Part shown: positions 59,522-64,000 of the stretch, in pieces | Layout: each line of letters opens with the position of its first letter | Position numbering within the stretch: the first letter of the stretch is position 1 | Source: Thermoplasmata archaeon | GTDB taxonomy: Archaea; Thermoplasmatota; Thermoplasmata; Lutacidiplasmatales; UBA184 | Direction of reading: 5' to 3' | DNA length: 64,000 bases | NCBI GenBank assembly: GCA_022750055.1 | Contig: JAKIWL010000003.1 | Span: 305,300 to 369,299, forward strand | Position numbers and translations under genes: made by a program | Notes under the pieces: model-generated | Told to the model about the DNA's origin: nothing | The model's input: the letters and a program-made list of their open reading frames with translations, nothing else | The model's database searches: none

Positions 59522-60799
59522 ATGAGCGGAACAACGCAGGGCCCACCTACGACGAACTCGCCGCCCACCGGGTCGACCACCGACGACGCCTACGTCCGCA
59601 AATCCGGCCAGGGGAAGAGTCGGACCACGACCATCGCGGCGGTTGCGGTCATCATCGTGATCGCGCTCGCCCTGGGCGGGGCCTACGCGGGGGGCCTGAT
59701 TCTTAAGCCGAAAGCGAGCACCCCCGGGTACAAGATCCCCTGCGGGTCCTTGACCGCCGCCGGGTCGACGTTCGTTTACCCGTTGATGGCCGTCTGGGCT
59801 GCTTCGGTAGCGAGCGCGCCGTGTGACACGACCAACGCCGGCGGAGCCACGGCGGCTCAGGTCAATTACCAGGCCGTTGGGAGCGGGAGCGGAGTCACGG
59901 AACTGACCCAGCGCCTCATCAACATCGGTGCTTCCGACGCCCCGTTGACCACCACCCAGACGAACGCGCTCCCCGACCCGGTCGTCACCATGCCGGATTC
60001 GGCGGGAGCGGTCGCGGTGATCTACAACTTGAAGGTCACGAACGCCACGGGCGCCACGGTTCCATTGGACCTTACCGGGCCCGTCATCGCGCAGATCTTC
60101 GCCGGGAACATCACGACCTGGAACAACACGGCGATCACGGCCCTGAACCCCGGGGACAAGATCCCGGGAACGGCCATCGTCATCGAGCACCGGTCGGATG
60201 GGAGTGGTACGACGTTCGCCTTCACGAGCTACCTGTCGAGCGAGAGCTCGTATTGGAAGGGAAAGTACGGCGCCGCGACCTCGATCAACTGGCCCGCCGG
60301 ATCGTTCGGCCAGAAGGGAAGCGAAGGGGTCGCCGGCGCGGTCGCGACGACTACCGGAGCCATCGGCTACGACGAACTCAACTATGCCCAGGAGGAAGGC
60401 GCGAACCTGGAGACCGCGGCGGTCCAGAACCCGAATGGGGGCTATGTCATCCCCTCGGTGTCGGACACGGCGCTCGCGATCGGATCCGCAAGTTCGTTGC
60501 CGAGCCCCACGGGGAGCTGGCAGAACTTCACTGTCTTGAACGCCGCGGTGGCCGGAGCTTACCCGATCGCCACGTTCACCTATCTGATGATCTATCAGGA
60601 TGTCGGAAAGGCATACGGCAGTTCGTTCACGATGGTCCAGGCGCAGGAGCTCGTCAGCTTCCTGTGGTGGATCACCCACACGGGGCAGAACGACTCGGCT
60701 GGGCTGTTCTACGTGCCGCTACCCGCCACGGTCATCGCGGTCGATGTGACCGCGATCGCCGACATCACCTACAACGGAGCCCATCTCACGTCCCATTGA
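59522..60799 (+). CDS. pstS: Phosphate ABC transporter substrate-binding protein PstS
   Basis: A 425-residue phosphate-binding protein. A 36-residue hydrophilic N-terminus precedes a membrane anchor (about 37-60) with no lipobox Cys, so it is held by the helix. The phosphate site is seen in LTAAGSTFVYPLM, INIGASDAPLT and EHRSDGSGTTFAFTSYL; ITTWNN and GAIGYDELNYA are also PstS-typical. The purine-rich site GAGGGGAGG lies 11 nt before the ATG. It is first in pstSCAB-phoU. Confidence 0.95.
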   Translation: MSGTTQGPPTTNSPPTGSTTDDAYVRKSGQGKSRTTTIAAVAVIIVIALALGGAYAGGLILKPKASTPGYKIPCGSLTAAGSTFVYPLMAVWAASVASAPCDTTNAGGATAAQVNYQAVGSGSGVTELTQRLINIGASDAPLTTTQTNALPDPVVTMPDSAGAVAVIYNLKVTNATGATVPLDLTGPVIAQIFAGNITTWNNTAITALNPGDKIPGTAIVIEHRSDGSGTTFAFTSYLSSESSYWKGKYGAATSINWPAGSFGQKGSEGVAGAVATTTGAIGYDELNYAQEEGANLETAAVQNPNGGYVIPSVSDTALAIGSASSLPSPTGSWQNFTVLNAAVAGAYPIATFTYLMIYQDVGKAYGSSFTMVQAQELVSFLWWITHTGQNDSAGLFYVPLPATVIAVDVTAIADITYNGAHLTSH

Positions 60800-60827
60800 G
60801 GGCAGAACGAACTACCGGGAACACTGG

Positions 60828-61829
60828 ATGAGCCATGGCCCGACGGTCGCCGGGGTCACCCCTCCTCCCCACCGGAGGAGAACCCACCCCGGCGACCTAA
60901 TCTTTCGTGGTCTTTCGGGCGGGAGTGCCGTTTCGGTCCTCGCCATCTTCGTCCTCTCGATCATCCTCCTCTTCGAAGCGAGCCGGGACAGCCTGTCCCG
61001 ATGGGGCCTCCCCTTCCTTTGGGGCCAGGTCTGGAATCCCAACGCGACCCCCCTGTCCCCGATCGTCTTCGGGGCACTCCCGGCGATCCTCGGTACCTTG
61101 GAAACGTCCTTCCTCGCCATGCTCATCGGCGTCCCGCTCAGCATCGGGATCGCGATCTTCCTGACCGAACTTTCCCCCGGGTGGCTTCGAGGTCCGTTCT
61201 CCTTTGTTATCGAGCTGCTCGCGGCGATCCCTTCCGTCGTCTTCGGGATCTGGGGGGCGCTGTTCCTTGTCCCGTACATGGGGACTCAGGTCGACCCATC
61301 CCTGGCCGCGACGATCGGGCGGGTCCCGCTCCTCGGCGCCCCGTTCGCGCCGAGCCCGGTGGGCTATACCGGCGACGGAAGCCTGACCGCCGGTATCATC
61401 CTGGCGATCATGGTCATCCCTACGATCTCCTCCGTCAGTAGGGAGGCGTTCAAGGCCGTCCCCAACGACCTACGGGAAGCGGCGCTCAGCCTGGGCGCCA
61501 CCCGTTGGGAGACGACCCGCCTTGCGGTCTTCCCCTACGCGAAGCGTGGCGTGCTGGGAGCGATCACGTTGGGTTTGGGCCGAGCGGTCGGAGAGACGAT
61601 TGCTGTGGTCCTAGTGATCGGCAACTCCTACACGATCGCGAAGTCCCTGTACGCACCGGCCGTCTCGATCGCCTCCTGGATCGCCAACACGTTCGGTGAG
61701 TCGTCCGGCCTCGAACGGGAGGGCCTCCTCGAACTGGGCCTCGTGCTCCTCGGGATCTCGCTCATCATCAACGTCGTCGCCCGCCTCATCCTTCGGCGGT
61801 CGGTTTTCACCGAGGGGATGGGCACATGA
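60828..61829 (+). CDS. pstC: Phosphate ABC transporter permease PstC
   Basis: A 333-residue permease with six helices. ELLAAIPSVVFGIWGALFLVP, MVIPTISSVSREAFKAVP and the EAA loop EAALSLGATRWETTRLAVFP are PstC signatures. It begins 28 nt after pstS and overlaps pstA by 4 nt (ATGA). Confidence 0.95.
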   Translation: MSHGPTVAGVTPPPHRRRTHPGDLIFRGLSGGSAVSVLAIFVLSIILLFEASRDSLSRWGLPFLWGQVWNPNATPLSPIVFGALPAILGTLETSFLAMLIGVPLSIGIAIFLTELSPGWLRGPFSFVIELLAAIPSVVFGIWGALFLVPYMGTQVDPSLAATIGRVPLLGAPFAPSPVGYTGDGSLTAGIILAIMVIPTISSVSREAFKAVPNDLREAALSLGATRWETTRLAVFPYAKRGVLGAITLGLGRAVGETIAVVLVIGNSYTIAKSLYAPAVSIASWIANTFGESSGLEREGLLELGLVLLGISLIINVVARLILRRSVFTEGMGT

Positions 61830-62737
61830 AGTTCGACCGCGATACCCGCCGCAAGCTGTTCAGCCACGTGGTGTCGGTGGCGTGCCTGCTCTGTGTCGGG
61901 ATCGCGATCATCCCGCTCGGGAGCATTCTGTACGAATCGGTCCTGAAAGGGATCGTGGTCATCAACTGGTCGTTCTTCACCGAGAACCAACCGCTCCCGT
62001 GCAACCCTCAGTTCCAGTCGGGCTGCCAATTCGGAGGGATCTTCAACTCCATCGAGGGGACGCTGCTCCTCATCGGGATCTCGGCGGCCATCGCCCTCCC
62101 CCTCGGCATTCTCGGGGGGATCTACCTATCGGAGTTCGGCCGCCACCGATTCGGCGACTCCCTGCGATTCTTCGCCGATGTCCTGACCGGGGTGCCGTCG
62201 ATCGTCGTCGGGATCGTGGTCTTTTCGCTCTTCTTTCTTCTGGCCCAGCAGGGGCTCATCCCAACCAATTACACCCTGAGCGTCCTCTCGGCCGGGGTCG
62301 CGCTCTCGTTCATCATGATCCCGATCGTCGCTCGAACCTGTGAGGAGGCTCTCGCGCTCGTCCCGAATTCCACTCGCGAGGCGGCGCTCGCCTTGGGCGT
62401 TCCGAAGTGGAAGGCCGTGACCTCGATCGTCCTCTCCACAGGTCGATCCGCGGTTATGACCGGAGCGCTCCTCGCGATCGCCCGTGCCACCGGCGAAACT
62501 GCCCCCCTCATCATCCTCGACGCGGGGAGTCAGTTCTCGTTCCAGCCATCGGCCGGCCTCCACCAGCCGACCTCCTCCCTCCCCTTCTCCATCTACAACT
62601 GGGTGCAGAGCGCCTACCCCAATTGGATCGCGGACGCGTGGGGAGCGACGCTGGTCCTGGTCGTCCTCATGCTTGGGATCAGTGTGGCGGCCCGCCTCGC
62701 CCTTCGGAACAAGTATGGGGAAGGGGGGGTAGTCTAG
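61826..62737 (+). CDS. pstA: Phosphate ABC transporter permease PstA
   Basis: A 303-residue permease with six helices, including NSIEGTLLLIGISAAIALPLGILGGIYLSEFG, DVLTGVPSIVVGIVVFSLFF and the EAA loop EAALALGVPKWKAVTSIVLS. The ATG overlaps the stop of pstC. pstB starts 3 nt after its stop. Confidence 0.95.
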   Translation: MKFDRDTRRKLFSHVVSVACLLCVGIAIIPLGSILYESVLKGIVVINWSFFTENQPLPCNPQFQSGCQFGGIFNSIEGTLLLIGISAAIALPLGILGGIYLSEFGRHRFGDSLRFFADVLTGVPSIVVGIVVFSLFFLLAQQGLIPTNYTLSVLSAGVALSFIMIPIVARTCEEALALVPNSTREAALALGVPKWKAVTSIVLSTGRSAVMTGALLAIARATGETAPLIILDAGSQFSFQPSAGLHQPTSSLPFSIYNWVQSAYPNWIADAWGATLVLVVLMLGISVAARLALRNKYGEGGVV

Positions 62738-62740
62738 GCG

Positions 62741-63529
62741 ATGGATGAGTCGGGGACGTTGGTCGCGAGCCCCCCTCGAAGCGCGAAGCTCCAAGTGGAA
62801 GGACTCTCTGCCTACTACGGCTCGAAGCAGGTCATCCAGGACCTCTCGATCGATTTCGATGACAAGTCGGTCACCGCGATCATCGGTCCGTCCGGGTGCG
62901 GGAAGTCGACGTTCATCCGATGCCTGAACCGGATCCACGAGACCGTGCCGAGGGCCCGAGCGACCGGCCGGGTCCTGCTCGACGGGGAAGACGTTTACAC
63001 CATCGATCCCGTTCGCGTCCGCCGCCGCGTGGGCATGGTGTTCCAGAAGCCGAACCCGTTCCCGACGATGTCGATCTATGGAAACGTCGCTTCCGGCCTG
63101 AGGTTGAACGGGGTTCGAAAGCCTGCGCTCGTCCAGGAGCGGGTCATCCGCAGCCTGAAGCAGGCCGCCATGTGGGACGAGGTGAAGGAGCACCTCGATG
63201 CCCCGGGAGTCAGTCTGTCCGGCGGTCAGCAGCAGCGCCTGTGCATCGCGAGGGCCCTCGCCGTCGAGCCCGAGGTTCTGCTGATGGACGAGCCGTGTTC
63301 CGCGCTCGATCCGATCGCCACCTCAAAGATCGAGGACCTGATCTTCGACCTCAAGCGCGACTATGCCGTGATCATCGTCACGCACAACATGCAGCAGGCC
63401 GCGCGGGTCGCCGACAAGACCGCGTTCCTCTATCTCGGGAAGCTCATCGAGTATGGGGACACGAAGGAGATCTTCGAGCGGCCGAAGGTCAAGCTGACCG
63501 AGAGCTACATTACCGGGAGGTTCGGCTGA
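62741..63529 (+). CDS. pstB: Phosphate ABC transporter ATP-binding protein PstB
   Basis: A 262-residue ATPase. Walker [11 protein letters not shown]-loop [22 protein letters not shown] (the PstB-specific form), signature [15 protein letters not shown], Walker [14 protein letters not shown] and switch His in [11 protein letters not shown] are all present. Its stop overlaps the phoU ATG by one base (TGATG). Confidence 0.97.
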   Translation: MDESGTLVASPPRSAKLQVEGLSAYYGSKQVIQDLSIDFDDKSVTAIIGPSGCGKSTFIRCLNRIHETVPRARATGRVLLDGEDVYTIDPVRVRRRVGMVFQKPNPFPTMSIYGNVASGLRLNGVRKPALVQERVIRSLKQAAMWDEVKEHLDAPGVSLSGGQQQRLCIARALAVEPEVLLMDEPCSALDPIATSKIEDLIFDLKRDYAVIIVTHNMQQAARVADKTAFLYLGKLIEYGDTKEIFERPKVKLTESYITGRFG

Positions 63530-64000
63530 TGCCGGAACGGGTCGAACGCAAGGCCTTCGGGGAGGGACTCGTCCAGCTCAATCAGCATACGGTCGAGATG
63601 GCCGGCCTCGCACAGCGGGCGGTTCGGATGGCCGTCGATAGCCTCGTCCACCGCAACGACGATCGGGCAAAGGAGGTCTTCCTGCTCGACCGGGAGATCT
63701 ACCGGCTCCAGCGCGCCGTCGAAGGCGAGTGCACCGACCTCATCGCCCTGTTCGCGCCCGTGGCCCGGGACCTTCGGACGGTGATGACGGTGCTGAAGAT
63801 CTCCACCGACATCGATCGGATCGGGCGGGGGGCGCGGAACATTGCCGAGGTCTCTCTCGAGCTCTCTCAGGTCAAACAGAAGTCGCCCAAGCTCGACAAG
63901 ATCAGCCGCAACGCCGACCTCGCGATCCACATGGTCGACCAATCGGTCCGCGCTTTCGTCGAGGGGAACGACCGCACCGTTCGGGAGATGGGGCGGTTCG
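63529..64000 (+). CDS. phoU: Phosphate transport system protein PhoU, N-terminal part (3' end outside window)
   Basis: The first 157 codons of a PhoU-type helical-bundle protein. The segment EMAGLAQRAVRMAVDSLVHRNDDRAKEV and the metal-binding PhoU pattern LKISTDIDRIGRGARNIAEVSLEL are visible. It is translationally coupled to pstB. With the AbrB-PhoU gene at 58015 this makes two PhoU-domain proteins in one regulon. Confidence 0.93.
   Translation, partial: MPERVERKAFGEGLVQLNQHTVEMAGLAQRAVRMAVDSLVHRNDDRAKEVFLLDREIYRLQRAVEGECTDLIALFAPVARDLRTVMTVLKISTDIDRIGRGARNIAEVSLELSQVKQKSPKLDKISRNADLAIHMVDQSVRAFVEGNDRTVREMGRF

Overview
The window is chromosomal DNA of a GC-rich archaeon. This is shown by exosome subunit Rrp42, ribosomal proteins L37Ae, S7 and S12 of archaeal type, RNA polymerase subunit P, EF-2 with the diphthamide region, RadB, archaeal family B DNA polymerase, an AbrB-PhoU phosphate regulator and an intron-containing tRNA. 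TATA-like boxes sit about 24-31 nt upstream of many start codons, including GTG and TTG, so most mRNAs look leaderless. Gene content and promoter style suggest a Thermoplasmatota lineage; this is an inference from content, not a phylogeny.

Layout. 1-14.4 kb is informational and housekeeping: rrp42(partial)-rpl37Ae-rpoP, an RNase J-like nuclease divergent from radB, an O6-alkylguanine transferase, the S12-S7-EF-2 operon on the minus strand, uracil-DNA glycosylase followed by DNA polymerase B, an EamA transporter, and divergent purM/pyrC. 14.4-23.7 kb carries an ABC exporter pair (ATPase plus a 971-aa FtsX permease), DedA, a small CxxC protein, NikR and a NiCoT nickel permease, two small membrane proteins and a polysaccharide flippase. 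23.8-30.4 kb carries a large membrane protein, an SDR, a two-subunit 2-oxoacid:ferredoxin oxidoreductase, a winged-helix regulator and two tRNAs. The tRNA-Asn contains a 32-nt intron in its T-loop.

30.5-55.8 kb is an accessory, surface-oriented region: a second ABC exporter, an Asp/Asn/Ser/Gly repeat protein, PKD-domain surface proteins (one fused through a membrane helix to a cytoplasmic winged helix), a membrane-anchored phosphoesterase, methyltransferases, a nucleotidyltransferase-like protein, two paralogous Trp-rich repeat exoproteins, a YVTN-type propeller, GT2 glycosyltransferases, and a tightly overlapping GT-C/GT4/GT-C cassette. Many exoproteins are rich in N-x-S/T sequons, fitting a glycosylated cell surface supplied by the flippase and glycosyltransferases.

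55.9-64 kb carries a GltD-like flavoprotein, a VOC protein and the phosphate regulon: AbrB-PhoU regulator, pstS, pstC, pstA, pstB and phoU, the last cut by the window end. A perfect 7+7 bp inverted repeat and an AT-rich double TATA region precede the AbrB-PhoU gene.

The points most worth a second look are the T-loop intron of tRNA-Asn, the PKD-TM-winged-helix protein, the Trp-rich repeat paralogs, the split-barrel/methyltransferase fusion and the putative phosphate operator. No CRISPR array, insertion sequence, integrase, rRNA or origin was found.
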